Shown here piece after piece: positions 1-8,518 of a DNA stretch of 64,000 nucleotides; the first letter of the stretch is position 1; each line of letters starts with the position of its first letter. Below the pieces are notes generated by a model. The model saw only the letters and a program-made list of their open reading frames with translations. It was not told the DNA's origin and made no database searches. Source of the stretch: Nostoc parmelioides FACHB-3921 (lineage in GTDB: Bacteria; Cyanobacteriota; Cyanobacteriia; Cyanobacteriales; Nostocaceae); assembly GCF_014696625.1 (NCBI RefSeq), contig NZ_JACJQL010000009.1, positions 62,001-126,000 on the forward strand. Direction: 5' to 3'. Position numbers and translations under genes: made by a program.

Positions 1-1318
1 CCTACAGGTGAAAAGTGGAGAACGCTTAGATTTAGGTAATGGTCACAGCTTGGAATTCGTCTCTGCACCTAATTTACATTGGCCAGATACGATTTTGACC
101 TATGACCACAAAACAGGAATTCTCTACACCTGTGATGTGTTTGGGATGCACTATTGCGATGATCAGACTTATGATGAAAATTTCTTCGCCATTGAAGAAG
201 ATTTTAAATATTACTATGATTGTCTGATGGGGCCGAATGCACGGTCTGTATTAGCAGCTTTAAAACGCATTGAAAACTTAGCAATTAAAACAGTAGCTAC
301 AGGACACGGGCCTCTACTACAAGTGCATATTAGCGAATGGTTAGGCAGGTATAAAAACTGGAGTTTAGAACAAGCTAAAACAGAGACATTAGTTGCTTTG
401 TTTTATGCTGAAGATTATGGCTATAGTGAACATTTAGTACATATTCTGGGGCATGGATGTACTAAAACAGGTGTGGCGGTAGAATTAATGGACTTAAATA
501 CTGCTGAACTACAAGAAGTAAGAGAATTAGTTACTCAAGCATCTGGCTTAGTCATCGCCATGCCATCACAATATTCACTGACAGCCCAAGCAGCTTTAAA
601 TACTATTTTGGCGGCTGTACATCATAAACAGGCCATAGGCTTATTAGAGTCTGGTGGAGGAGAAGATGAACCTGTTTTTCCCTTACGAAATAAGTTTCAA
701 GAATTGGGATTAGTTGAAGCTTTCCCCCCAATTTTAATTAAAGAAGCTCCCACACAAACTACAGAACAACTTTGTGAAGAAGCTGGTACAGATATAGGGC
801 AATGGTTAACACGCGATCGCACCATCAAACAAATCAAATCCATCAATACTGACTTAGAGAAAGCTTTAGGACGGATTAGCACCGGCTTATACATCATCAC
901 TACCAAAAAAGGAGAAATTCAAGGTGCCATGTTCGCCTCATGGGTGACACAAGCTAGCCTCAATCCTTTGGGAGTAGCCATTGCCGTCTCCAAAGAACGC
1001 GCCATTGAATCCTTAATGCAGGTAGGCGATCGCTTTGTTTTGAATGTTCTGGAAGAAGATAACTATCAAGGATTGATGAAACATTTCCTCAAACGCTTTG
1101 CCCCTGGTGCAGACCGCTTTGCAGGCATCAAAACCTACCCAGCCACCGACGGTTCCCCCATTCTTGCAGAATCCCTAGCTTACACAGAATGCGAAATCAC
1201 CAGCCGTATGGACTGTGGCGACCATTGGATTATCTACAGCATTGTTCAAGTCGGCAGAGTTGCCAACGTCCATGCCATGACAGCCGTTCATCATCGCAAA
1301 GTTGGTAATCATTACTAA
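1..1318 (+). CDS. flv4: Diflavin flavoprotein Flv4 (5' end outside window)
   Basis: This is the C-terminal part of a cyanobacterial flavodiiron protein. The frame is open to the first base, so the gene starts upstream and the GTG at position 8 is internal. The visible part holds the end of the metallo-beta-lactamase-like domain (metal-ligand positions in LHWPD, CDVFG and GHGP), a flavodoxin-like FMN domain (LVALFYAEDYGYSEH onward) and the C-terminal flavin reductase domain typical of cyanobacterial class C proteins (GRISTGLYIITT to the end). The His in LHWPD is kept, unlike the second Flv downstream, as expected for the Flv4/Flv3 type. Order Flv, sll0218-like gene, Flv matches the Synechocystis flv4-sll0218-flv2 operon, whose products form an electron sink protecting photosystem II under low CO2 and high light. 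The Flv4 name rests on this gene order plus the retained ligand. Confidence 0.9.
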   Translation, partial: LQVKSGERLDLGNGHSLEFVSAPNLHWPDTILTYDHKTGILYTCDVFGMHYCDDQTYDENFFAIEEDFKYYYDCLMGPNARSVLAALKRIENLAIKTVATGHGPLLQVHISEWLGRYKNWSLEQAKTETLVALFYAEDYGYSEHLVHILGHGCTKTGVAVELMDLNTAELQEVRELVTQASGLVIAMPSQYSLTAQAALNTILAAVHHKQAIGLLESGGGEDEPVFPLRNKFQELGLVEAFPPILIKEAPTQTTEQLCEEAGTDIGQWLTRDRTIKQIKSINTDLEKALGRISTGLYIITTKKGEIQGAMFASWVTQASLNPLGVAIAVSKERAIESLMQVGDRFVLNVLEEDNYQGLMKHFLKRFAPGADRFAGIKTYPATDGSPILAESLAYTECEITSRMDCGDHWIIYSIVQVGRVANVHAMTAVHHRKVGNHY

Positions 1319-1401
1319 TTAAGCACTGGGGACTGAGGAATAGAGATTGAGAGCAGGGGAGGCAGGGGGAGCAGGGGAGGCAGGGGTAGAAATTCTCAGT
1401 A

Positions 1402-1521
1402 CCCAATCCCCAATCCCTAGTCCCCAATCCCCAATCCCCAATCCCCAGCCCCCAATCTCCAATCCAAAGCAAAAGTAAAAAGAAAAAATCTTTTACCTTT
1501 TTACTTTTTACTTTTTACTTT
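1402..1521. repeat. Heptanucleotide tandem repeats (STRR type)
   Basis: About nine degenerate copies of CCCAATC run from 1402 to about 1465, followed by roughly four copies of TTTTTAC from about 1495 to 1521. A G-rich stretch with the motif GGCAGGGG precedes them (1353-1387). Such short tandemly repeated heptamers are known from heterocystous cyanobacteria. They fill the whole gap between flv4 and the sll0218-like gene, which are otherwise expected to be cotranscribed. Confidence 0.85.
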
Positions 1522-1536
1522 TTTCTCCCCAATCCC

Positions 1537-2034
1537 ATGTACAAACCTGTAGAAGATAGCCCAATTTCCGTGTACGAAATCAATCGGGGTCGGATTGTCC
1601 GCACCTTAGAATTGATTCAAGATGTGATTGTGATTTCCTTATGTATCGGTTTATTTAGCTTCATGGCTATTCAGGTGTGGGATATGTTCCTTTCCCTGCT
1701 TCCACCTTTAGATTTCCATGTTGTCACTGCCGATATTTTGTTTCTGCTGATTTTAGTCGAGTTATTCCGACTGCTGATTATCTACCTCCAAGAACAACGC
1801 ATATCTATAGGTGTGGCGGTAGAAGTTTCTATTGTCTCCGCGTTGCGAGAAGTCATTGTTAAAGGTGTACTAGAAACTAATTGGAGTCAAGTTTTAGCAA
1901 CTTGTGCCTTTTTATTAGTTTTGGGAATATTGCTGGTTCTGCGAGTTTGGCTACCACCCACGTTTGAAGGGATTGATCCAGAACAACAAATAGCCAAGCG
2001 CTATCAAAAAATGCAGGTAAACGGACGAGATTAG
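1537..2034 (+). CDS. Sll0218-like PsiE-family membrane protein
   Basis: A 165-residue integral membrane protein with about four hydrophobic segments (roughly residues 28-52, 56-84, 92-110 and 118-140) and a charged C-terminal tail. It resembles the PsiE-like family to which Synechocystis Sll0218 belongs. It sits between two flavodiiron genes on the same strand, as sll0218 does in the flv4-2 operon. In Synechocystis the protein is thylakoid-located and linked to PSII assembly or stability; that role here is inference from synteny. The ATG follows a repeat-filled leader with no clear Shine-Dalgarno sequence. Confidence 0.8.
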   Translation: MYKPVEDSPISVYEINRGRIVRTLELIQDVIVISLCIGLFSFMAIQVWDMFLSLLPPLDFHVVTADILFLLILVELFRLLIIYLQEQRISIGVAVEVSIVSALREVIVKGVLETNWSQVLATCAFLLVLGILLVLRVWLPPTFEGIDPEQQIAKRYQKMQVNGRD

Positions 2035-2035
2035 C

Positions 2036-2071
2036 TAGATACCCGACTTCATTCAATAAGTCGGGTATCTA
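2036..2071 (+). repeat. 14-bp perfect hairpin in flv operon
   Basis: TAGATACCCGACTT (2036-2049) and its exact complement (2058-2071) flank an 8-base loop, starting two bases after the upstream stop codon. No T-run follows, so it is not a standard intrinsic terminator. It lies 32 bases before flv2 and could stabilise or cleave the transcript, or be a dispersed palindromic repeat. Confidence 0.85.
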
Positions 2072-2103
2072 ATCACCCACCAATCTTTAAAGGAGAATTA
2101 AAT

Positions 2104-3831
2104 ATGACTATTGCAACTTCCAGCCGTCCCAGAGATGTACAAGTAGCGGATATTGGTGAACATACACTGATTTTGCGATCGCGCACTTGGGAGCGTTTAA
2201 AATTTGAAGTTGAGTATTCCCGCCAACGGGGAACTACGGCAAATTCCTATCTTATCCAAGCTGATAAAAAAGCCTTAATTGACCCTCCTGGTGAATCTTT
2301 TACGGCAATTTACTTAGAACAACTAGCTCAATATCTCGATTTCACCACTCTGGATTACATCATTCTCGGTCATGTCAACCCCAACCGCCGAGTTACCCTA
2401 CAAGAATTACTCTCCAAAGCACCACAAGCTACTTTAATTTGTTCTCGTCCTGCGGCTAACGCCTTGAAAACGGCTTTTCCTGAATGGGAATCTCGCATTC
2501 AAGCGGTACGCTTTGAAGATATTCTCGACTTAGGACAAGGACATCAACTCACATTTGTCACCGCGCCTACTCCCCGTTGGCCGGATGGTTTGTTTACCTA
2601 CGACTCAGCCACGAAGATTCTCTACACAGACAAGTTTTTTGGCGCTCATATCTGCGAAGATACTTTATTGGATGAAGACTGGAAAAAATTAGACGCGGAA
2701 CGCCATTATTACTTTGACTGTCTCCACGCACCCCAAGCCAAACAAGTTGAAGCAGCTTTAGATAAAGTAGTCATGCTGGGGGCTAGATGTTATGCGCCTG
2801 GTCATGGCCCGGTGGTGCGTTATAGCCTTAGTCGTTTTACTTATGATTACCGTCAATGGTGTCAAGGACAGAAATCTCAAGACTTAAGTGTGGCGCTGCT
2901 TTATACTTCCGCTTATGGCAATACTGGCATTTTAGCGAATGCGATCGCTCAAGGTTTGGTGCAAAACGATGTTAATGTCCAATCCGTCAACTGTGAACTT
3001 GCAGATACGGCAGAAATTACCCGCATTGTGGAAGCTTGTGATGGCATAATTATCGGTTCCCCCACCTTAGGCGGTCATGCACCAACACAAATTCAAACAG
3101 CCTTAGGTATAGTCCTCTCAACGGCGGCAAAAACTAAGTTAGCTGGGGTGTTTGGTTCCTACGGCTGGAGTGGCGAAGCCATAGATTTAATTGAAAGTAA
3201 GCTCAAAGATGCCAATTACCGTTTAGGCTTTGACACCATTCGAGTCCGCTTTAGTCCTACCCCAGAAATTCTGCAACAGTGTCAAGCCGCAGGTGCAACT
3301 TTTGCCCAAACTTTAAAGAAAAACAAAAAATTACGTACTCCTCGCCAAGTAATTCCCGAAGCCAAAATAGACCGTACTGAACAAGCAGTAGGCAGAATTA
3401 TTGGTTCACTATGTGTAGTGACAACCCGTGACCAAGAAAGCCACAAAGGTATCTTAACTTCTTGGGTATCTCAAGCAACCTTTAATACACCAGGAATTAT
3501 GATGGCGATCGCTCAAGAACAGAATGCAGATTTAATGAGTCATATTGGTGATCAATTTGTCTTGAATATCCTCAAAGAAGGCAGAAATGTCCGACGCTAT
3601 TTTTCCCGTCAAAGTACATTAGGCGATAATCCCTTTGCGAATCTAGAAACCAAAACTGCTGATAATGGTTGTTTAGTTCTCACCGAAGCACTAGCTTACC
3701 TGGAATGTACTGTCAAAAATCAACTTGAATGCGGCGACAGACTGTTAATTTATGCTGTGGTAGATAAAGGAGAAGTGTTAGCTAATGACGGTGTAACCGC
3801 CGTTGAACATCGCAAATCAGGTAGTCATTAG
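2104..3831 (+). CDS. flv2: Diflavin flavoprotein Flv2
   Basis: A full-length 575-residue flavodiiron protein: metallo-beta-lactamase-like domain (about 35-250), flavodoxin-like FMN domain (about 264-410, starting ALLYTSAYGNTG) and C-terminal flavin reductase domain (about 430-575). The canonical diiron motif H-x-E-x-D-H reads H90-V-N92-P-N94-R95, and the later His position is Arg (TPRWPDG), so three or more iron ligands are replaced by neutral or basic residues. This is the hallmark of Flv1/Flv2-type partners, which form heterodimers with Flv3/Flv4. A good ribosome site (AAAGGAG) precedes the ATG by eight bases. With flv4 and the sll0218-like gene it forms the PSII photoprotection operon. Confidence 0.93.
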   Translation: MTIATSSRPRDVQVADIGEHTLILRSRTWERLKFEVEYSRQRGTTANSYLIQADKKALIDPPGESFTAIYLEQLAQYLDFTTLDYIILGHVNPNRRVTLQELLSKAPQATLICSRPAANALKTAFPEWESRIQAVRFEDILDLGQGHQLTFVTAPTPRWPDGLFTYDSATKILYTDKFFGAHICEDTLLDEDWKKLDAERHYYFDCLHAPQAKQVEAALDKVVMLGARCYAPGHGPVVRYSLSRFTYDYRQWCQGQKSQDLSVALLYTSAYGNTGILANAIAQGLVQNDVNVQSVNCELADTAEITRIVEACDGIIIGSPTLGGHAPTQIQTALGIVLSTAAKTKLAGVFGSYGWSGEAIDLIESKLKDANYRLGFDTIRVRFSPTPEILQQCQAAGATFAQTLKKNKKLRTPRQVIPEAKIDRTEQAVGRIIGSLCVVTTRDQESHKGILTSWVSQATFNTPGIMMAIAQEQNADLMSHIGDQFVLNILKEGRNVRRYFSRQSTLGDNPFANLETKTADNGCLVLTEALAYLECTVKNQLECGDRLLIYAVVDKGEVLANDGVTAVEHRKSGSH

Positions 3832-3868
3832 AATTAGGGCTTATGCAAGTCTCATAATCAAACTAACT

Positions 3869-3934
3869 GTAGGGTGCGTCAGACTCAATAATTTCGTACA
3901 AATTCAGGAATTTTCCACATCTGACGCACCCTAC
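3869..3934. repeat. Inverted repeat GTAGGGTGCGTCAGA
   Basis: A perfect 15-bp inverted repeat: GTAGGGTGCGTCAGA at 3869-3883 and its complement at 3920-3934, separated by 36 bases. It lies just after flv2. The GTAGGGTGCGT core looks like a dispersed palindromic repeat of cyanobacterial genomes. The 68-codon frame across it looks spurious. Confidence 0.85.
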
Positions 3935-4011
3935 CATTGTGCCAGTTGCGTAAATCCTGAGAATAAAGAAATCTTGTCTGAAAGGTTTTACAACAGAATT
4001 ATATTTTAAGC

Positions 4012-4047
4012 GCCTAACGCACCGCCACATAACAAGGTGCGTTAGGC
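4012..4047. repeat. Hairpin GCCTAACGCACC
   Basis: A perfect 12-bp stem (4012-4023 with 4036-4047) around a 12-base loop. The arm contains GCGTTAGG and shares GGTGCGT with the neighbouring inverted repeat at 3869-3934, so the two look like related dispersed units. It could act as a weak terminator for the flv operon, but no T-tract follows. Confidence 0.8.
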
Positions 4048-4201
4048 TACGTAAGTTTTTATATTAAGTTAAGTGGCATGATAGTACTGTGACAAATGGG
4101 AATTAAAATTTTCCAACGCACAAGCACGCCAAGTCATAACTCTCCGCGCACCTTTGCTCCAACCTTTGCGTCACTCTGCGTTAAAAAAAGGATCTAAACT
4201 G

Positions 4202-5542
4202 ATGACGATCAAAAACTTGGATGTCCTCATTAACTCCCTAGAAGGTATTGAAACTATCACTGAACCCAATCAAGTAGCAAAATTATCCCAGGACTACCAT
4301 ACCTTTAGCCCCGTACTTGTCCCGAAACTAGCAGGCAAAGTTGGTGATATTGTAGTCCGCCCCGCCAATGAACAAGAAGTCATCAAAGTTGCTGCTATTT
4401 GTGCAGAACATCGCGTACCTGTAACTGTCAGAGGCGCGGGAACTGGAAACTATGGGCAGTGCGTACCTCTGCATGGAGGTGTCATTTTAGACATGACGAA
4501 ATTACAAGAAATCCTGTGGGTAAAACCAGGTGTAGCTAGGGTAGAAGCTGGGGTGAAATTAGCAGCCTTAGATAAAAAAGCACGAGAAATTGGCTGGGAA
4601 ATGCGGATGGCACCTTCTACCTATCGTACGGCTACAATTGGGGGATTTATTGCAGGTGGTAGCGGTGGTATTGGTTCAGTGCAATATGGTTTATTAGGCG
4701 ATCGCGGTAATCTTTTAGGATTGCGAGTTGTCACCTTAGAAACAGAACCCCGTGTCATTGAGTTACGTGGCGACGATGTGCAGAAGGTAAACCATGCTTG
4801 GGGAATTAACGGCATTATCACACAAGTAGAAATTCCTCTGGGGCCTGCCTATCCTTGGGCTGAAGTAATCGTCACCTTCGACGACTTCATCACAGCAGCC
4901 AAGTTTGGACAAACTTTAGCTAATGCTGATGGCATGATTAAAAAGCTCGTCACTATCTTTGCATCACCAATTCCTCAATACTTCCACCCGCTACAGCCAT
5001 ACATCCCTAAAGATACTCACCCAGCTTTTCTGATAGTTGCCGAACCCAGTTTAGAATCGTTACCTGGGTTAGTCCAGCAATATAGCGGACAAATCACCTA
5101 CCAAAAACCAGCCCAAGAAGCAGGTAAAGGATTAAATCTAGCTGAATTTACTTGGAATCACACTACTTTACACGCCCGGAATGTAGACACTTCCCTTACA
5201 TATTTACAAAGCATTATTCCTGCGGATAAAGGCTTGGAATTAGTCGCGGATCTACATCATTACTTTGGTGATGAAGTAATGGTTCATTTAGAATTTATTC
5301 GCGTTAATGGTGTGGTAGTACCTGCGGCTTTACAACTTGTACGCTACTCCACAGAAGAACGCCTAAATGAAATTATCCGCTACCACGAAGCTAAAGGCGT
5401 ATTTATTGCCAATCCCCACACATATATTATTGAAGACGGCGGCAGGAAAGTTATTGACCCTGAGCAGTTAAAATTTAAGGAAATTGTTGACCCCTACGGC
5501 TTAATGAATCCTGGCAAAAGTAAAGTATTGCAATTTTCATAA
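4202..5542 (+). CDS. FAD-binding oxidoreductase (FAD-linked oxidase family)
   Basis: A 446-residue flavoprotein of the PCMH/GlcD type. The N-terminal FAD-binding half shows VVRPANEQEVIKVAAIC, the glycine-rich VRGAGTGNYGQ and PSTYRTATIGGFIAGGSGG, which bind the FAD pyrophosphate and isoalloxazine. The C-terminal half ends with DPYGLMNPGK, the usual end of this family. The substrate cannot be read from sequence; glycolate- or lactate-type hydroxy acids are family possibilities. An earlier ATG at 4154 would add 16 residues encoded by a degenerate dispersed repeat (CTCCGCGCACC...CTCTGCGTTA), so 4202, preceded by AAGGA, is preferred. Confidence 0.85.
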   Translation: MTIKNLDVLINSLEGIETITEPNQVAKLSQDYHTFSPVLVPKLAGKVGDIVVRPANEQEVIKVAAICAEHRVPVTVRGAGTGNYGQCVPLHGGVILDMTKLQEILWVKPGVARVEAGVKLAALDKKAREIGWEMRMAPSTYRTATIGGFIAGGSGGIGSVQYGLLGDRGNLLGLRVVTLETEPRVIELRGDDVQKVNHAWGINGIITQVEIPLGPAYPWAEVIVTFDDFITAAKFGQTLANADGMIKKLVTIFASPIPQYFHPLQPYIPKDTHPAFLIVAEPSLESLPGLVQQYSGQITYQKPAQEAGKGLNLAEFTWNHTTLHARNVDTSLTYLQSIIPADKGLELVADLHHYFGDEVMVHLEFIRVNGVVVPAALQLVRYSTEERLNEIIRYHEAKGVFIANPHTYIIEDGGRKVIDPEQLKFKEIVDPYGLMNPGKSKVLQFS

Positions 5543-5707
5543 ATTCATAAAGTTATTTTTAAGAATCTTCATTCATTAAAAAAGGGAAATTGTGTCAGTG
5601 CTTTAGTAGTTAAATGGCGAGTCAGTGCGCTGTCAATGACTTCCACCATCTCTCTCAGCGCAATTGCACAAAATGATAAAGTCTAGGCGATAGAATAAAA
5701 TGCCTCT

Positions 5708-7369
5708 ATGACAGTATTAAAATCAAAAACCAAGGGTTCTAAAAAGTCGGTGCAGGATTCACAGGCAGAAACTCCGAGCCTGAGCATCAAAGAACGACTA
5801 GCCCAAAAACGCAAAGCGGCCCAAGCACGAAAGGAACTCATTAGCACACTGAGTACTGTTACCTTTATTAGCCTTTTTGTCGGACTGGCTGTGTTTTTAG
5901 TAGCTGGAATTCAGACAGCTGTTCCCCTTGTCTTAGGGATTATTATCATGTCCCTTTGCTACAAATATCCTCGTGTGGGACTTATCGCGTTCTTAATATA
6001 CGTCCCAGCTGGTGGTACTATCACTTACTACATCGGTAACAGTCCAATTCTGCAATTAGCAAAAGATGCGTTCTACTTTCCAGCCCTAATTGCCATTTGG
6101 CAAGCTTGCCGTAAGCAAAAATTACCTTTAATTGTTCCCCCAGCGATTAGAACACCCTTATTTATTCTATTAGGTTTGTGTCTTTTGACACTGCTTTTTG
6201 TCAATGGCGCACAACAGTTCAACCCTCCTGATCTTGGCCCATTAAAACAAGCCAGCACTGAAATACCTTTAGGTATGGGTCTTTTGGGGCTAAAAGTGCT
6301 TTTAGGCTATTTACCTCTGATGGGTTGTGTTTACTACTTAATGAAAGATAAAAAGGACTTTTTGTTCATATCACGCTTACAAGTCAGCCTGATTTTGATA
6401 TGTGGCGCTCTAGGTATAGTGCAGTATCTTTTGCTATTAACAGGTGTATGTGAAGGTACTAGATATGCTGAAGGAAATGCTTTATTTAGAGCAACATTAG
6501 AAGCACGTTGTTATATTGGTGGTTCTTTAGTATACAGTCCTAGCCAGGGCATGATTAGACTGCCAGGAACCTTTGTAGCTCCTTGGCAGTGGGCATGGTT
6601 TTTAATTTCTAGTACTTTTCTGGCTTTCGCCACAGGTTTTTCTGATCCTTCCATCATTTGGCGGTTCATTAGTTTAGGTTCTATGGCGACTGTATTTATC
6701 AATGCAGTTGTCTCTGGACAAAGAATTGCTTTGGTTTTAGTACCCGTCTGTTTTGTCATTCTGCTCGTACTTACAGGTCAAATCGGTAACCTGAAACGCT
6801 TTATTCCTATTGGTGCAGGTCTAGCGGCTCTATTGGCGATCGCTATGGCTAGTAACCCGGCGGTTGTAGAAGAACGGGTCAATAGTTTGGCAAGTCGTTG
6901 GGAAGCATCACCGCCCCAGGAATTTATTGTCCAGCAATTTGAAGACACCTTGAGAAGTACAGGTAATCCTCTAGGTAATGGTCTGGGTCGAGCTACTAAC
7001 TCCGCTCGTACTTTGGGTTCAACTCGGTTGATCGAGACTTATTACCCTAAACTCCTGTACGAAGTCGGTTTCGCGGGTACGTTTGGTTTCTTAGCATTAG
7101 TGACTGCCATAACAATTGCTGGTCACAAAGCCTATCGCTCAATCAAAGACCGTAATTTACGTACTTATGCGGCTGCTATGTGGGTGTTTATATTGTTTAT
7201 TAGCTATAACACTTACTACTATCCTTTAGACGTTGACCCAGTAGCTGTATATTACTGGTTTTTCGCCGGTATATTGTTTAAATTGCCTGTTATAGACAAA
7301 CAGGAAAAGGAAAATGCTGACCCTAAACAAAAAAACAAGAAAAAGCGTCCACAATTAAAACTTTTATAG
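5708..7369 (+). CDS. hpsL: O-antigen ligase-like polytopic protein, HpsL-like
   Basis: A 553-residue membrane protein with a basic cytoplasmic N-terminus (about 50 residues rich in Lys/Arg), ten or more hydrophobic segments, one large loop (about residues 400-450) and a Lys-rich C-terminal tail. This layout is typical of Wzy polymerase / O-antigen ligase-like proteins. It heads a run of three glycosyltransferase genes on the same strand (gaps about 60-95 bases), so it probably polymerises or ligates an exported polysaccharide. In filamentous cyanobacteria such a gene next to GT2-GT4-GT4 genes matches hpsL with hpsN-O-P of the hormogonium polysaccharide system; I assign the symbol from memory of that order, so treat it as tentative. 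Confidence 0.65.
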   Translation: MTVLKSKTKGSKKSVQDSQAETPSLSIKERLAQKRKAAQARKELISTLSTVTFISLFVGLAVFLVAGIQTAVPLVLGIIIMSLCYKYPRVGLIAFLIYVPAGGTITYYIGNSPILQLAKDAFYFPALIAIWQACRKQKLPLIVPPAIRTPLFILLGLCLLTLLFVNGAQQFNPPDLGPLKQASTEIPLGMGLLGLKVLLGYLPLMGCVYYLMKDKKDFLFISRLQVSLILICGALGIVQYLLLLTGVCEGTRYAEGNALFRATLEARCYIGGSLVYSPSQGMIRLPGTFVAPWQWAWFLISSTFLAFATGFSDPSIIWRFISLGSMATVFINAVVSGQRIALVLVPVCFVILLVLTGQIGNLKRFIPIGAGLAALLAIAMASNPAVVEERVNSLASRWEASPPQEFIVQQFEDTLRSTGNPLGNGLGRATNSARTLGSTRLIETYYPKLLYEVGFAGTFGFLALVTAITIAGHKAYRSIKDRNLRTYAAAMWVFILFISYNTYYYPLDVDPVAVYYWFFAGILFKLPVIDKQEKENADPKQKNKKKRPQLKLL

Positions 7370-7464
7370 ACTACACTCTCAGTAGATGGGAGATAAATAT
7401 CACAAGGTTGTTTATGGCAGACTATTGTCTAAGCCAACAAATTTAAACCAGGTAGAAATTCGTT

Positions 7465-8460
7465 ATGGGTAATTTGCCTTTAATTAGCGTAGTCATACCA
7501 ACCTATGGGCGAGAGGAAATCCTCAGGGATAGCATTATCGATGTCTTAAATCAGGATTATCCCAATTATGAAGTTTTGGTAGTAGACCAGTCGCCAAAAC
7601 ACAAACCAGAAATCGAAACTTACTTAGAAGAAGTAGCCGCAGCAGGTAAAGTTAAGTGGTTTCGTCTAGATTGGGCTAGTTTACCAGGCGCACGTAATTA
7701 TGCTATAAGGCGAGCCTCTGGAGAAATAGTTTTATTTATTGATGATGATGTCAAATTGAAGCCCGGATTTTTAGCAGCCCATGCAAAAAATTACGTACAA
7801 AATCCCGATGTAGGTGCTGTAGCGGGCAGGGTATTTGACAGAATGAAATTAGGTGATTCTGGGGGAAATTTAGAGATTGAATATCTCCCACCTGAAGCGA
7901 TGGATCCAGGAGTCGCTTGGTATCATATTGACCTAGTACATACAATCAAGCCCCAGCAAGTATTGACCGCTAGGGGTTGTAATATGTCTTTTCGTCGAGA
8001 GATTTTTACTAAGTATGGACTCAGGTTTGATGAAAGATTTCGCGGTAGTGCAGTCCGTGAGGAGTCAGATTTTTGTTTAAGGTTGCGGCAGACAGGGTAT
8101 AAAATTTGGTATGACCCAGAGGCAGATTTAATCCACTTAGGGGAAGAAACAGGGGGTTGTCATGATATTAGTATGCGATCGCTCCAATATCAATTCACTT
8201 TCTATCACAATCATTTCCTCTTAGGATTGAAAAATCTCAATTTTAGCCAAGCTTTACGCCTATACGCCCGTTTATTTGATTGTCACGTCCTTGGTCGTCC
8301 CCCTTGTCACAAAAGCGGTTCTCCGATCAAAATTATTACCCGTGGCATATTCTATATCTTAGGTTTTTTCAGAGCCTTAGGGAGTGTTATTCAATCAAAT
8401 TGGAATGATGGTCAAATTTACAGCCGTCTGGATAAACAATCAGTAGTCAATGATCATTAG
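7465..8460 (+). CDS. hpsN: Family 2 glycosyltransferase, HpsN-like
   Basis: A 331-residue GT-A fold glycosyltransferase. The N-terminus has the GT2 start (LPLISVVIPTYGREEILRDSI), the nucleotide-sugar/metal motif is LFIDDDVKL near residue 95, and a catalytic-base region REESDFCLRLRQTG follows near residue 210. A C-terminal hydrophobic stretch (about 280-310) may bind the membrane. It would add a sugar from a nucleotide donor to a lipid-linked or growing glycan. It sits second in the polysaccharide run. The last residues (VVNDH) and stop are made from heptamer repeat DNA. The Hps name is tentative. Confidence 0.7.
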   Translation: MGNLPLISVVIPTYGREEILRDSIIDVLNQDYPNYEVLVVDQSPKHKPEIETYLEEVAAAGKVKWFRLDWASLPGARNYAIRRASGEIVLFIDDDVKLKPGFLAAHAKNYVQNPDVGAVAGRVFDRMKLGDSGGNLEIEYLPPEAMDPGVAWYHIDLVHTIKPQQVLTARGCNMSFRREIFTKYGLRFDERFRGSAVREESDFCLRLRQTGYKIWYDPEADLIHLGEETGGCHDISMRSLQYQFTFYHNHFLLGLKNLNFSQALRLYARLFDCHVLGRPPCHKSGSPIKIITRGIFYILGFFRALGSVIQSNWNDGQIYSRLDKQSVVNDH

Positions 8461-8471
8461 TCATTAGTAAA

Positions 8472-8513
8472 TGACAACTGACAACTGACAACTGACAACT
8501 AACAACTAACAAA
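8472..8513. repeat. TGACAAC heptamer array
   Basis: Four copies of TGACAAC followed by two of TAACAAC fill almost the whole gap between two glycosyltransferase genes. It belongs to the same class of short tandem heptamers seen elsewhere in the window. Confidence 0.9.
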
Positions 8514-8518
8514 TACTT

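Noticed and set aside
3803-4009. 68-codon plus-strand frame after flv2
   Set aside because: It starts inside flv2 and runs through an inverted repeat; no family likeness and no ribosome site.
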